NCBI GenBank assembly: GCA_025603075.1
Contig: MU626489.1
Location: 1 to 29,706 of the forward strand
Source of the DNA: Neoconidiobolus thromboides FSU 785
Taxonomy: Eukaryota > Entomophthoromycota > Entomophthoromycetes > Entomophthorales > Neoconidiobolaceae
Direction: 5' to 3'
DNA: 29,706 nucleotides
The position numbers and the translations under genes were made by a program. Below, in pieces: positions 20,044 to 29,706 of the stretch. The notes beneath the pieces are model-generated. The model made no database searches. It was given only the letters and a program-made list of their open reading frames with translations, and was not told where the DNA came from. Each line of letters starts with the position of its first letter. The stretch's first letter is position 1.

Positions 20044-22359
20044 ATGCTTTTCTCTATCGTTCCTTTAGTATTAGCTAGTGTTGTATTGGGTTCCAGATAT
20101 CCTAACAATGTAGATTGGGAACATCCTTGCGGACGTGGACATTTTAATGAAGGTTATGACGGTCAAATTGAAAGTTTGATCTCTAAAATGAATTTACGTG
20201 AAAAAATCGGTCAATTATCTCAACTTAATATTGGTATTTTAATTAACAAAACTACACAGGAATTAGATCCTAAACTTGTGGATTATTATGTTAATGAGAT
20301 GCAAGTTGGTTCCTTTTTTAATAATCTTGTTGATGGTACTGAAGCTGTACCACCAAGACCAGATAAATGGGTGCGTGTAATGAATCAATTACAAGATGCT
20401 ACTCAAAAAAATCGGTTAAAGATTCCTATGCTTTATGGTTTAGATTCTGTCCATGGTGCTCATTACGTTTATGGTGCTACTATTTTCCCACAACAATTGG
20501 GTCAAGCTGCTACTTTTAATCGTACTTTAGTTAAAAAAATTGGTGAAATTACAGCTAAAGATACCAGAGCTGTTGGTGTCCATTGGAATTTTTCTCCAAT
20601 TTTAGATATTGCTGTTAACAAACAATGGCCAAGAGTTTATGAAACTTTTGGTGAGGATCCATATGTTGCTGCTGAATTAGGTAGAGAAACTATTGTTGGT
20701 TATCAAGGTTGTGGTAAAGATTTAGCTCGTCAAGATAAAGTAGCTGCTACTATGAAACATTTTATTGGTTATTCTTCTACTCGTTCTGGCAAAGATGTAG
20801 ATGGTGCTTGGATGTCTGAAAGAATTGTCAATGATTATTTTAGACCAAGTTTCCAAGCCGCTGTTGAAGCAGGCATTGCTACTACTATGGAATCCTACTC
20901 TGATATTGATGGCGATCATTTAGTTAACTCTAAGCAATATTTAGTTGATTTACTTCGTAAAAAAATGAATTTCAAAGGTGCTTTAGTTACTGATTATCAA
21001 CAGATTCAGAAATTACATGATCCAATTCATATTGCTTCTTCTCAAGAAGATGCTGTCTATAAAGTAATGAAATTGGGTACTCTAGATATGTCCATGATTC
21101 CAAATGATATTACTTTTATTACTATTTTGGAAGGCTTAATCAAAAAAGGCAGAATCTCAATGAACCTCATTAATAACAATGTACGCCGTATGCTCGTTTT
21201 GAAGAAAAAGTTAGGATTACTTGGTTCAACTGGTAAGGTAGATGTCAATTCACAATTAGTTAGAAGCATTGGGTCTAAAGAAGATCGTCAAGTATCCTTA
21301 GATGCAGCAAGAGAATCTGTTATTTTATTACATAATAAAAATAATGCTCTTCCACTTAAAAAAGGTCTTAAAGTATTAGTAACTGGTCCAACTGCTGATT
21401 CCATTAGTTACCAAACTGGTGGATGGACTTTCCAATGGCAAGGAACTAACAAAGATGAATGGTATCAAGGAAACGGAACTACCATTGTTGAGGGATTGAA
21501 GAAATTTGCTAGTGTCACCCATTTGCCTTCCATTGATATCAATGGAAACTGGGTTGGTTCCGGCATCGATGGTGTTGTACGTGCTGCTAAAGATCATGAT
21601 GCTATTGTAGTATGTATTGGTGAAGCTAATTATGCTGAATTCTTTGGAAATATCAATGATATGGCCATCCATTACATGCAATTAAATATCCTTTATGCTT
21701 TAATTGGTAATACTGATAAACCTGTCATTGCTGTAGTAAATCAAGGTAGACCAAGAGTTATCAACTCAAATATTGATCAAGCTAGCGGTGTAATCAACAA
21801 TTTCTTAGCTGGACCATATGCAGGCCAAGCTATTGCTGAAGTTATCTTTGGCGAAACTAATCCATCTGGTAAATTACCACTTACTTACTCTAACAAAGTT
21901 AATGATAATACTCAAAACTATTATCGTCGTTTTAATGAAGATAACCCAAAAAATTTATGGGATTTTGGTCATGGTTTATCTTATACTACTTTCTCTTACT
22001 CTAACATCACCCTTTCTAAAAACGTTATGACTCCTCAAGATCATATTGTCGTTTCCGTTAAAGTAACTAACTCTGGAGCTATAGCTGGTAAAGAAACCGT
22101 ATTAATGTATGTTACTGATGAATACCGTACCATTTCACCTGAAATTAAAAAATTAAGAGGATTTGAAAAGATACATTTAAATGCTGGAGAAACTAAAGAA
22201 GTTAAATTTGTTATCAATGTTAAAGATCTCGCTTTTGCTGGTTTAGATAACAAATATATTGCTGAAGAAGGTTCTTTCTATGTTACCATTAAAGATTCAA
22301 AAGCTCCATTTGAATTAAAAGTTGGCTATGGTCGTGATACTTTCTATCTTGGAGAATAA
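20044..22359 (+). CDS. Secreted glycoside hydrolase family 3 beta-glucosidase
   Basis: An intronless frame of 771 residues. A signal peptide is visible (MLFSIVPLVLASVVLGS). The N-terminal GH3 barrel carries YGLDSVHG (131-138), WPRVYETFGEDP (195-206) and KHFIGY (238-243); the expected nucleophile is Asp317 in ALVTDYQ. The alpha/beta sandwich follows, with GEANYAE (526-532) placing a likely acid/base at Glu532. PSGKLPLTY and a WDFGHGLSYTTFSY segment lead into a C-terminal fibronectin-III-like domain (about 665-760). Key residues appear intact. The enzyme should release glucose from the non-reducing ends of beta-glucans or cello-oligosaccharides, or act on glucosides; the pattern resembles the Dictyostelium lysosomal beta-glucosidase type. 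It has a TATA box and is better GC-balanced than the flanks. Substrate preference cannot be read from sequence. Confidence 0.93.
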   Translation: MLFSIVPLVLASVVLGSRYPNNVDWEHPCGRGHFNEGYDGQIESLISKMNLREKIGQLSQLNIGILINKTTQELDPKLVDYYVNEMQVGSFFNNLVDGTEAVPPRPDKWVRVMNQLQDATQKNRLKIPMLYGLDSVHGAHYVYGATIFPQQLGQAATFNRTLVKKIGEITAKDTRAVGVHWNFSPILDIAVNKQWPRVYETFGEDPYVAAELGRETIVGYQGCGKDLARQDKVAATMKHFIGYSSTRSGKDVDGAWMSERIVNDYFRPSFQAAVEAGIATTMESYSDIDGDHLVNSKQYLVDLLRKKMNFKGALVTDYQQIQKLHDPIHIASSQEDAVYKVMKLGTLDMSMIPNDITFITILEGLIKKGRISMNLINNNVRRMLVLKKKLGLLGSTGKVDVNSQLVRSIGSKEDRQVSLDAARESVILLHNKNNALPLKKGLKVLVTGPTADSISYQTGGWTFQWQGTNKDEWYQGNGTTIVEGLKKFASVTHLPSIDINGNWVGSGIDGVVRAAKDHDAIVVCIGEANYAEFFGNINDMAIHYMQLNILYALIGNTDKPVIAVVNQGRPRVINSNIDQASGVINNFLAGPYAGQAIAEVIFGETNPSGKLPLTYSNKVNDNTQNYYRRFNEDNPKNLWDFGHGLSYTTFSYSNITLSKNVMTPQDHIVVSVKVTNSGAIAGKETVLMYVTDEYRTISPEIKKLRGFEKIHLNAGETKEVKFVINVKDLAFAGLDNKYIAEEGSFYVTIKDSKAPFELKVGYGRDTFYLGE

Positions 22360-23388
22360 GCTCTTGCTTAGCTATTTTTAAAGTTGGCTTTTGCATTTAG
22401 TTAAATAAAAATTAATTTATAAATTTAAAATTTGAATGTTTTTAAAAGTTAAAAGTTAGTTGAAGTAGATGAAATATAAAGGTAACATTGCTTTATTAAT
22501 GGTATATTTTCAACAGTTAATAGGGTACATACCTTCAACTCAATTGCTGTACCTAAAGGTTTACTAACTTTATTGTGGTTGTATTTAGATCATCTCAAAT
22601 AATCTGATTTTTAGGTAAAAAAGCTAATCGTTGGTTATGATAGATTTTTATCATATAAATATTGCTTTTATATTTTTATTAATAGATTTGCCCAAATTTT
22701 CAGATTATTTTGAAGTGAGCTTTTATCATTAGCTTCAATACTATATTTCAGAATATTGTAAACTGAAGTAACAAAAGTGGATAATTTTCCATGAGGTAGC
22801 GACATTTGAGATAGAAATGAAAATCATACAACAAGGAGCATAGATTACCCTAAGTTGAACTAAGCTTTAAAAGAGTTTATGCTATTCAAAGAAGGGCTTG
22901 AGAAGGGCTATTTTCCTTTAGTATTTTAGCTGTCTTTATAGAACCTAAAATTCAAAAAAATCAATACAAATTAAAGGTATTTTTGTTTCTAAAACCAATT
23001 AAATTAGTTAGCTTATATGTTCTAAGTATATTCAATGTGTTGCTATATTAGGTAATAGGTGATATTCAAATTTATTGCTTTCATTACCAATATTTATTTC
23101 GAATTAATTGACTTTTCTAGCTTTTGAAAAAATGCTGGATTTGTAATTAGATAATATGTTAATAAGAGCTATAATTTAAATATTAGAGTTAGAGGTTGAT
23201 ATTGATTTTTACTATTGTAGTTAAAAGGTAACTATCTACATGATCTTTAAAAGATACTCTTTATGCCAGAAATAATTTTACTAAATCGCGTAGCTATTAC
23301 AATTTTATAATTGTTCTATATGGAATAGGAATTTGCAATATAGCAATGGCAACAAATATGTAACCTTTTAATATATGAACAACTAAAT
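22360..23388. other. Intergenic region, GH3 to CAP
   Basis: The 3' flank of GH3 includes AATAAA about 45 nt after the stop, a possible poly(A) signal. No other gene is visible. Confidence 0.45.
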
Positions 23389-23407
23389 ATGTTATATAAT
23401 GGTAATT
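23389..23407 (+). promoter_or_regulatory. Upstream box shared by the two CAP genes
   Basis: ATGTTATATAATGGTAATT, the counterpart of 509-527 on the minus strand. It lies 28 nt before the TATA box. Confidence 0.35.
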
Positions 23408-23435
23408 GAATAAAATAAATAGACACAAGGTATAG

Positions 23436-23445
23436 TATAAAAAGG
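23436..23445 (+). promoter_or_regulatory. TATA box of right CAP gene
   Basis: TATAAAAAGG, 78 nt before the ATG at 23523, and the same as in the left CAP gene. Confidence 0.65.
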
Positions 23446-23522
23446 AAAGCCAACTTTAATAAGTTTATTATAATTATTTGTTGACCAAATAACATTACAA
23501 ACAGTATTTTAACTTTGGCAAA

Positions 23523-24047
23523 ATGCGCTTTCTTAATTTGAGCTTCCTTACTTTATTATTGACTTCTGCTATTTATGGACAATCTAATGGCGAAGACTTT
23601 AGTCATGCTGTGCTTCGTATTCTTAATGAAAGAAGAGCAGCTAGAAGCTTACCACCAATTCCATTTTCATCCAAATTAACCAAAGTAGCTGAAGTCCATG
23701 CTCAAAACCAAGATGCAGCTAAGGCATCACTAACTCATGACTGGCATGGCGAATATGCATGTAGTATGTCTGATGGGTATTGTATGTGGAATAAACCAAA
23801 GGAAATAGCTGGATATGGTGATCTTGGGTTTGAGTGTGGTTATAACGGTCCTACTGATGATCCAAAATCTCTTGTTGATTCATGGGAAGGGTCACCATTA
23901 CATGCTCAAGTTTTATTTAATGAAGGTCCATGGAATCAAGGTTGGGAAGCGGCTGGTGCCGGTAAATCAGGCAGTTATGGTTTTATGTGGTTTGGCCATA
24001 CTAGGGACGAATCTCCTAGTGGTGCTCCTGAAGCAATCAACCCTTAA
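23523..24047 (+). CDS. Secreted CAP/SCP-like (PR-1-like) protein, complete
   Basis: 174 residues, intronless. A signal peptide (residues 1-19, cleavage near YGQ) precedes a compact CAP-like domain: ERRAARSLPPIPFSSKL (an early helix and strand), HAQNQD (60-64), THDWHGEYACSM (71-82), CMWNKPKEIAGYG (87-99), FECGYNG, then SWEGSPLHAQVLF (120-132) and GSYGFMWFGHT near the end. The closing WFG and the GSPLHA histidine follow the pattern of microbial SCP-like extracellular proteins. Six cysteine-type positions are few, so disulfides are limited. It is the complete partner of the truncated gene at 1-403. CAP proteins are secreted; sterol or lipid binding and host interaction are known roles in other fungi, but not shown here. 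Confidence 0.85.
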   Translation: MRFLNLSFLTLLLTSAIYGQSNGEDFSHAVLRILNERRAARSLPPIPFSSKLTKVAEVHAQNQDAAKASLTHDWHGEYACSMSDGYCMWNKPKEIAGYGDLGFECGYNGPTDDPKSLVDSWEGSPLHAQVLFNEGPWNQGWEAAGAGKSGSYGFMWFGHTRDESPSGAPEAINP

Positions 24048-24721
24048 TCGTTTTTTAATTATTCAAACTAAAATGAAGTTGTCTTAGTATCAACATTTAA
24101 CTTTCATATCGATTTTTTAATAAATTAGAAGTTTCGTGTATAGATGTTTTAAATCAAGTAGTTTAATAATTAAACACTGTATTATTATTTGGAATTATTG
24201 TATTTATATTTATTAAGTATAATCATGACTATTACTAATATATTTTCTTAATTTAAATGATGTGACTTGATTTTTAGCTTAAGATACTTAAAAATTTATC
24301 TATAAATAAAATATACAAGCTGTATTTTTCAACAATGTGAGTCGTTCTTAAAAAGAGAGTGGCTTGGTTTAGCACTATATGACCTTTTTGAACTAATATT
24401 ATGACCTTATACAATGGCAAGTATTTTATTTTATTTTATTTTAGTTAGCTTTATTTTCAAAACTATAGTTATGAAGCTTTGGTATTTATCATACACAATA
24501 TAAATAGCATGGCGATTCATTTAACTATACTAACATAATCTTATTTTATAATTGTACCTCAAGTGAATATTAATGTGTCATAAAGTTTAATTCTTTTATT
24601 AAGATCAGATCAAAGTTATCAATTGTTTGGATTTATATCAAATAAATTAAGTGACAATTAATAACTATTTTATTATTTATATATTTGTTTAGAAAAGGCT
24701 AATACATTTTGAATTTCACTT
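24048..24721. other. Intergenic region between convergent CAP and GPCR genes
   Basis: No gene seen. A short TTTTA pentamer run lies near 24423-24444. Confidence 0.45.
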
Positions 24722-25732
24722 TTATCGAGGAATTATATCTTTGATTGTTCTGTTCAGATATTGTTGAGCATGTGTATTAGTAAGTAAAACGAAAAGGGCA
24801 GAAACAATTCCAGAACAGCATAATAAAGAATTTGAAACAACAGCACCTAGTGGGGTAGGACTAACATCATAAGCCAAATTAAGAATAGAATATATAACAT
24901 CTGGCAATAAACAAATGAAATAACTTGATGCAAAGACAGTTAATTTAATTGTAGTGAACGTACGTTGTATTTTATATTGATTATCGGGATCGGTAAATCG
25001 ATTTAATATTAGTTTTTGATTTTGAGTAGAATCATCATTTAATTTAGTATGTTCACCTGGAAACTCATTCAATTTAAATACTGACGATGCGGGAATATTG
25101 ATGGTAGTAGTAGGTTTAACTGCTTCACGATAAACATAAGTAACTTTGAAGTAACAAAATACAATAGTTATCAGAGATAACATATTACGAACTACATAAG
25201 TAAAATAGAAAAACATATAATATGATCGGTTATCAGGCCCTGTCCCAGCTTCATTGATTACTGTTAAACAAAACATATTTGTGCGAGACCAGCGATAAGT
25301 ATGGTAGTGATAGTTTCCTAAGGAAATAGCAGCTGAAACTATAATAGAAATGGCAGATAAGAAATACCAGATCCATCCTCTAAATTCCTTTTGATGACAT
25401 ACTTTAAAGTACCTCATTATACTTAAAATAGCTACTAGCTCAACCGATGCTCCAATTAAAGCCATAGACAAAGTTAAATCAATAGGGCACCAAACATCAT
25501 TTTTCAACTCAAGAGGATCATACTTTATGATGATTGCACCAGCTTCAGATAAAATTATACGCAATATATTCCAAAGATAAAACACAATATCAGTGGCTGA
25601 AATAATAAATATCATGATTAAATCACTGTTGGCAAGCTTCAGTCCTAAACTTACAATAATACCTACAATTAAATTCAGTACCAATCCTATCAACGATAGG
25701 ATTAGCATACTTATTTGACCATCAATTAACAT
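24722..25732 (-). CDS. Rhodopsin-like (family A) seven-helix G-protein-coupled receptor
   Basis: 336 residues, intronless. Seven hydrophobic helices can be placed. Family A landmarks are present in altered form: Asn20 in helix 1, Asp48 in helix 2 (SATDIV), Cys82 before helix 3 and Cys155 in the second outer loop (likely disulfide), Met-Arg-Tyr (106-108) in place of Asp-Arg-Tyr at the end of helix 3, and CLLP (274-277) in helix 6 in place of CWxP. NPxxY in helix 7 is not seen. A long loop (about 205-258) separates helices 5 and 6, the usual G-protein side. It should sense an outside ligand at the plasma membrane; the ligand is unknown. Class A-like receptors are rare in most fungi but I recall many in Conidiobolus. 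No signal peptide is needed. Confidence 0.82.
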   Translation of the reverse strand: MLIDGQISMLILSLIGLVLNLIVGIIVSLGLKLANSDLIMIFIISATDIVFYLWNILRIILSEAGAIIIKYDPLELKNDVWCPIDLTLSMALIGASVELVAILSIMRYFKVCHQKEFRGWIWYFLSAISIIVSAAISLGNYHYHTYRWSRTNMFCLTVINEAGTGPDNRSYYMFFYFTYVVRNMLSLITIVFCYFKVTYVYREAVKPTTTINIPASSVFKLNEFPGEHTKLNDDSTQNQKLILNRFTDPDNQYKIQRTFTTIKLTVFASSYFICLLPDVIYSILNLAYDVSPTPLGAVVSNSLLCCSGIVSALFVLLTNTHAQQYLNRTIKDIIPR

Positions 25733-26999
25733 TTTAATAACAATAATATACTAAACACTTTCTAAAATACTTTTAGGACTCTTATATTGATTTGAGCTAA
25801 AAATTATCAGCTGATCAATTGATATGTATTTAAATTTATTTCTAAGTACATAAAAAGTAATTGTTTTTTTAAAGAATAATCTTCCCCTAGTTTTATATTT
25901 CCGAAAATATACATCATTTCTTTATTTTTATGTACTAATCCGACTAATATGTAATTCCATATCTCTATATCTTATATATCTTAGTGTATGTTTGGGAAAA
26001 ATATTGGGTTTAAGATATCCTTTGCATCGTTTTCTCAGAATTAAAGTATGTAAAAAAATAACAGAACAAATCGATAAAAAAGGCTATCATAATAATATAC
26101 TTAAGAAGAAAAATGTTTTTTCTATTACCCATTTTAATAATTATTTGATGATTGTTCATTGGTAATAGAATGAGCCTAATTCCAAATTTTATAAATAATC
26201 TCAAAACCAATTGATGAAATGCTATTACCTATTATAAATAATACCAAGTGAATGATATCAATAACTACACTCCATGATTTTTTCCTACTTTTGCAATCTG
26301 GATAGGATGTGACAGCCTATAATTTTAAAATTGCTAAATAGCATCATTAAAAAAGAAAGCTGTTTCAAGCATTATTCTTTTCATATATTAAATGGAGTCA
26401 AGCTTAATTATATTATTAAATAGCTTTGTACTTGTTATTTGTAAAATTTAGCCAAAAACATAATTGAAATTTCTAAATAAGGGAATATCCTAGATCAATA
26501 AAGAGTCAAATATAAAGTCAAAATAAATTTTACGGTTTTGCTAGTTCTGATAAAAAATTTATTATCAAATAACAAGTATGCTACGTTTTTCATTAAGTTT
26601 GTAGTTTATGTATTAGAATATTAAAAAATAAATATTGCTTAAATAAATTAAAAAAAGTAAAATTAAATTCCTAAATACTTTAAACAAGTTTACTTATTTA
26701 ATCCCATATAAGTTTTGTGCTTAAATCTTGATTAAATTAAGTTCCAAGTATTTTAGCTTGTATATGTTAAATTGATAGTATTTACATAAAATATTTAGAG
26801 ATTTTATAAGAATTGTTATCTTTTAAAACTAAATAACTATACAGAATATTAATTTATAATAGCACAAATTGATAGTACAAATAATGATAGCTATGCTACA
26901 TACTGATAGTAGTAATTTAACTTTTGGTTATAAAAAAGCTTAAAATTTTTAAGAGTAAATTTTTTTTTAAACATACCAGATCTAGAGGATCTGATAATG
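25733..26999. other. AT-rich intergenic region upstream of the GPCR
   Basis: Very AT-rich with no supportable gene. The ORF at 26010-26210 (minus) has no motif and looks random. Confidence 0.45.
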
Positions 27000-27720
27000 G
27001 ATTCATTCCTATAAAAATAAGAATTTTGTTTAAAATAGCTTTATGAAGGTAAATTTTTTTGGGATCCTTGTAGGTACCTTCAGGCTTGCCAATCGTTTCT
27101 GACCGATATACGTGTTGAAGGCTAAAGTAAAAGCATCAGTATACTCATGTTCAACTAGAGACTTTCATTTGAGAATTGTCAGTAGTAAAAATAGATATGA
27201 AGCAGTAGTCATGAAGATAATATTGTAGAAAGCCTGGCGTAAGGTCCAGACCACAGATAAGGAAAGACAGAACGTAAATATCTAATCTATTGGATAAGTA
27301 AGTGCTAATAAAATCAAAGTCTAAAATCCAAGAACCAGGATCCTTTGAGGGTCCTTTCAGGAAACCAGAAAATAAAACTCTCCAAGCGAAGCTTTTCATA
27401 GAGCCAAAGGCAACTTTAGTCCTAACTGTTTGATTTTAGACAACCTAGTCTTGCGCCTTCAATATAATAGTTGCTATAAAATAGAAGATCACTATATTTA
27501 GCAATAACGATTGTTTTCTCTACTCTATATTCAATATTTCTATCAACTTCGATAATCTAGGACCTTAGCGTCAGAACATAATTTGATACTCAGAGAGAAA
27601 GAGAAATATCAAATGGTGAGAAGTTTTTTTGACTGAGAAAGAATTCAACAGGCTGAGTTCCAATTATACCTGTCTGTTGGCGAAGAAGTCATACTTCCAG
27701 TTGCCATAAAATTTTCCTGT
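27000..27720 (-). pseudogene. Decayed coding relic, family not identified
   Basis: This block is visibly less AT-rich than its flanks. The minus strand has long readable pieces in different frames: 27420-27151 with SMKSFAWRVLFSGF and DPGSWILDFDFISTYL; about 27540-27430 with NIEYRVEKTIVIAKYSDLLF; and 27120-26960 with GKPEGTYKDPKKIYLHKAIL. An alternative frame over 27160-27060 reads LVEHEYTDAFTLAFNTYIGQ. Stops and shifts break it and I found no splice model joining the pieces. The last segment faintly recalls the N-terminal domain of Ras GEFs, which is not enough to name it. Confidence 0.4.
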
Positions 27721-27799
27721 GAGGATAAACTATAACAATATATGAAGCTATAGACTCTTGAAGAAAATCAAGTATAATTAATATTAAACTAATGCTACT

Positions 27800-29145
27800 T
27801 TATTCTTGTATAAAACAAAACCTAGTGTCATCTATGTAGCATTTTGATATATGATTATAACTTAAAATCCGAATTAATTTCAAACATTTAAGATGAGCTA
27901 AACTATAATTAATAAAACCGTCTAAATGATTAATAGGATATCTATCAACTAACACAGTAGTTAAACTATGTCTGTTTGTCAACTCTTTTTTGCTATTCAA
28001 AAATGACAGTACAGATTGAAATTGACACCAGATTAATTTAAAATTATGCAAACTAGAACTTGAATTGTATAAAAAATCAAGGGATCTCCCAATGATAAAC
28101 CATGAAGTTATGTAATTATATTGTTGGTAATATTTGAGTAAATTTCATTCAATAAAAGTAATAGGCCATTGATCATGTATAAATGTAAATAAATCATTGA
28201 TGATATGTTAAAGGTGATATATAAATATTCTAGTCCAGCTTTCTTGCAATCTAAAGTTAGTTAATTTAATTTTATGAATATTTAGTTATTTATAGACATG
28301 TATAATAAACAAATATCTTCTAACCTCAGTTCCTTTAAATTGATTACTCCATTAAGCGATATTTCAATAGATTGTGTAAAATAAAACTGCTCGAGTTTTG
28401 GATATTTACTTAAATTGATATTTATTTGTTTTAATTGTATAACATACACAAATTTCATATGAAATCGTTTTAATTGCGAAAAGGGTTTATTTAATACAAT
28501 GTTTAATTTTTCAGTAGTGAGTTTAGTATGATTAGCTTTTGAATGTTTAAATTAATAAACCTGTTTAATAATTTTTCGAAACAAATGGCTCTACTATCGT
28601 TATTATTCCCATTCCAAACAGTCAATGAAGTTATATTTACTGGTAGTAGTGGTATGATGGATCTTTTGAAATAGATATCTATACGACTGATTTACAAGTA
28701 CTTCAAATACTGTAATATTTTTAATGTCAACCTTGTATTTAGAGACAAAGTTTGAAACCGTTATGCTCCCTACACCAGATTTATAACAAAGTCCTACTAA
28801 CGGAAAGCATTTAAAGTGCTTTACTTTTTATAAATAACATCCTAATACACAACAAAGCTTCTTAGAATTTGGATAAAGTGGTAGATAAATTAGTGCATTT
28901 AAATCTTCTCTAAAATCCAACCATTTAATATAATAGTCATGTATTATAACTATATCTCATCTGTTTTTTATTTCCATAACAATATGGTATTACACCTTTT
29001 TATATAATAAGCATTATCGCTTTTTTCAATCCTTTATAACTTTAGAGCAAATCAGCTTTATTTTTATGTGTTGGATCATCAGTATCTCTCTAATCATGTT
29101 CTCTTCTGAAGCATCAAATCTAAAACTATTAACTATAATTTTTAA
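27800..29145 (-). pseudogene. F-box/leucine-rich-repeat protein pseudogene
   Basis: Read on the minus strand, one frame can be followed through most of 1.3 kb but is cut by several in-frame stops and at least two shifts. It starts with an F-box-like piece (ENMIREILMIQHIKIKLICS, about 29100-29040). LRR-like pieces follow: LDFREDLNALIYLPLYPNSK (28920-28861), PVNITSLTVWNGNNND (near 28630-28590, shifted frame), LNKPFSQLKRFHMKFVYV (28490-28440), ISLNGVINLKELRLEDI (28310-28250) and AHLKCLKLIRILSYNH near the end (27880-27835). The surviving ORF 28051-27800 is only its tail. F-box/LRR proteins normally bring substrates to SCF ubiquitin ligases. Introns could explain one or two breaks but not all of them, so I call it dead. 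Confidence 0.6.
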
Positions 29146-29296
29146 TCAAAAGGTTGAAGTTGATCTTAGTTCTATAGAATTTTTTTATTTACAAAAATGG
29201 TTCTTCGATTAAGTCCCTACTATAATTTTATATACTAATACGTAATATTATATAGTTGTAGTAGGTCAAAAATGCTTTAGTTTAAACCCAACTTAT
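29146..29296. other. AT-rich flank
   Basis: No feature seen between the pseudogene and MITE copy F. Confidence 0.4.
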
Positions 29297-29402
29297 ATAT
29301 GGGGGTATTTCTCGACTTCATCACTTTTTCCATCCTTTAAGCGCTATTTAGGTGGGAAAATTGTTAGTAAAATTCTTAGATATGAAAATACATTCTCACA
29401 TA
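29297..29402 (+). mobile_element. MITE copy F (106 bp)
   Basis: It begins ATATGGGGGTATTT and ends AATACATTCTCACATA. Inside are CTTCATCACTTTTTCCATCC, TTTAAGCGCTATTTAGGTGG and GAAAATTGTTAGTAAAATTC, matching copy E closely. It lies about 150 bp beyond the 5' end of the F-box/LRR relic. Confidence 0.75.
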
Positions 29403-29706
29403 CTGATAACATAAATTTGATAGCATGAACTAGCATAAGGACGCGAAACATTTGGGTAGATACTAGAATTTTTATACTCGTTTGTAAATAGCCAAACGCT
29501 TCACGTCCTCAGAATAATTTACACTTTCAAACCTATTGTCTGTTTTTTTAGGTACATTAAAATTACGTGTATTTACTAATCTTATTAAAAGTAAGCTTGA
29601 ATTTTCAAAATCTATTATTTCAAGTTATATTAAATTAAAAATAACTCTCAAAATCAATATAATAAATGCTTTATTTTTCAATCAATCCTAGCGAGTAATG
29701 AGAGCA
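29403..29706. other. AT-rich window end
   Basis: No gene or repeat could be supported. Confidence 0.4.

Noticed and set aside
20722-22253. Several antisense and alternative-frame ORFs within the GH3 gene
   Set aside because: All overlap a complete, motif-rich GH3 frame.
23815-24087. Alternative-frame ORF of 90 codons in the right CAP gene
   Set aside because: Out of frame with the conserved CAP domain, which is duplicated at the left edge in the same frame as 23523-24047.

Overview
This window looks like nuclear DNA of an AT-rich early-diverging fungus. The likely source is an entomophthoralean such as Conidiobolus. That is inferred from gene content: a rhodopsin-like (family A) GPCR, a fungal-type homeodomain protein, a fungal-specific transcription-factor-like protein, short GT-AG introns (44-113 nt), TATA boxes close to start codons, and F-box/LRR relics. 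Intergenic DNA is very AT-rich and long. No rRNA, tRNA, CRISPR array, viral gene or bacterial operon is visible.

Layout. 1-403 (-) is the 5' part of a secreted CAP/SCP-like (PR-1-like) protein, cut by the window edge. 2432-4072 (-) is a three-exon gene for a secreted-then-anchored type I membrane protein whose ectodomain resembles substrate-binding (periplasmic-binding-protein-like) proteins. 4868-6409 (+) is a transcription-factor-like protein with a fungal-specific middle region but no visible zinc cluster. 6410-11005 is gene-poor, with two copies of a ~105-bp MITE and a possible signal-peptide relic. 11006-12652 (+) is a homeodomain transcription factor of the Phx1/HOY1 kind. 13373-15141 (+) is a six-exon ALG2 mannosyltransferase. 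15499-15780 (-) is a small His-rich hydrophilic protein. 15800-20043 is gene-poor, with more MITE copies and simple repeats. 20044-22359 (+) is a secreted GH3 beta-glucosidase. 23523-24047 (+) is a complete CAP protein paralogous to the one at the left edge. 24722-25732 (-) is a seven-helix GPCR. 27000-29150 (-) holds decayed coding sequence, including an F-box/LRR pseudogene. 29297-29402 is a sixth MITE copy.

How the parts fit. Several products enter the secretory pathway: two CAP proteins, the GH3 enzyme, the membrane-anchored binding protein and the GPCR. This suits an osmotrophic or host-associated fungus that digests and senses its surroundings. ALG2 is a housekeeping step of N-glycan synthesis on which such secreted proteins depend. 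There is no operon logic; the genes are separate units.

The most notable observations are three. First, the two CAP genes are inverted paralogs about 23 kb apart that are almost identical from the promoter to codon 67 and then abruptly about 20% divergent, as expected from gene conversion. Second, a palindromic MITE family has six copies here. Third, the substrate-binding-like ectodomain protein carries a single membrane anchor and may be a eukaryotic nutrient-binding receptor.
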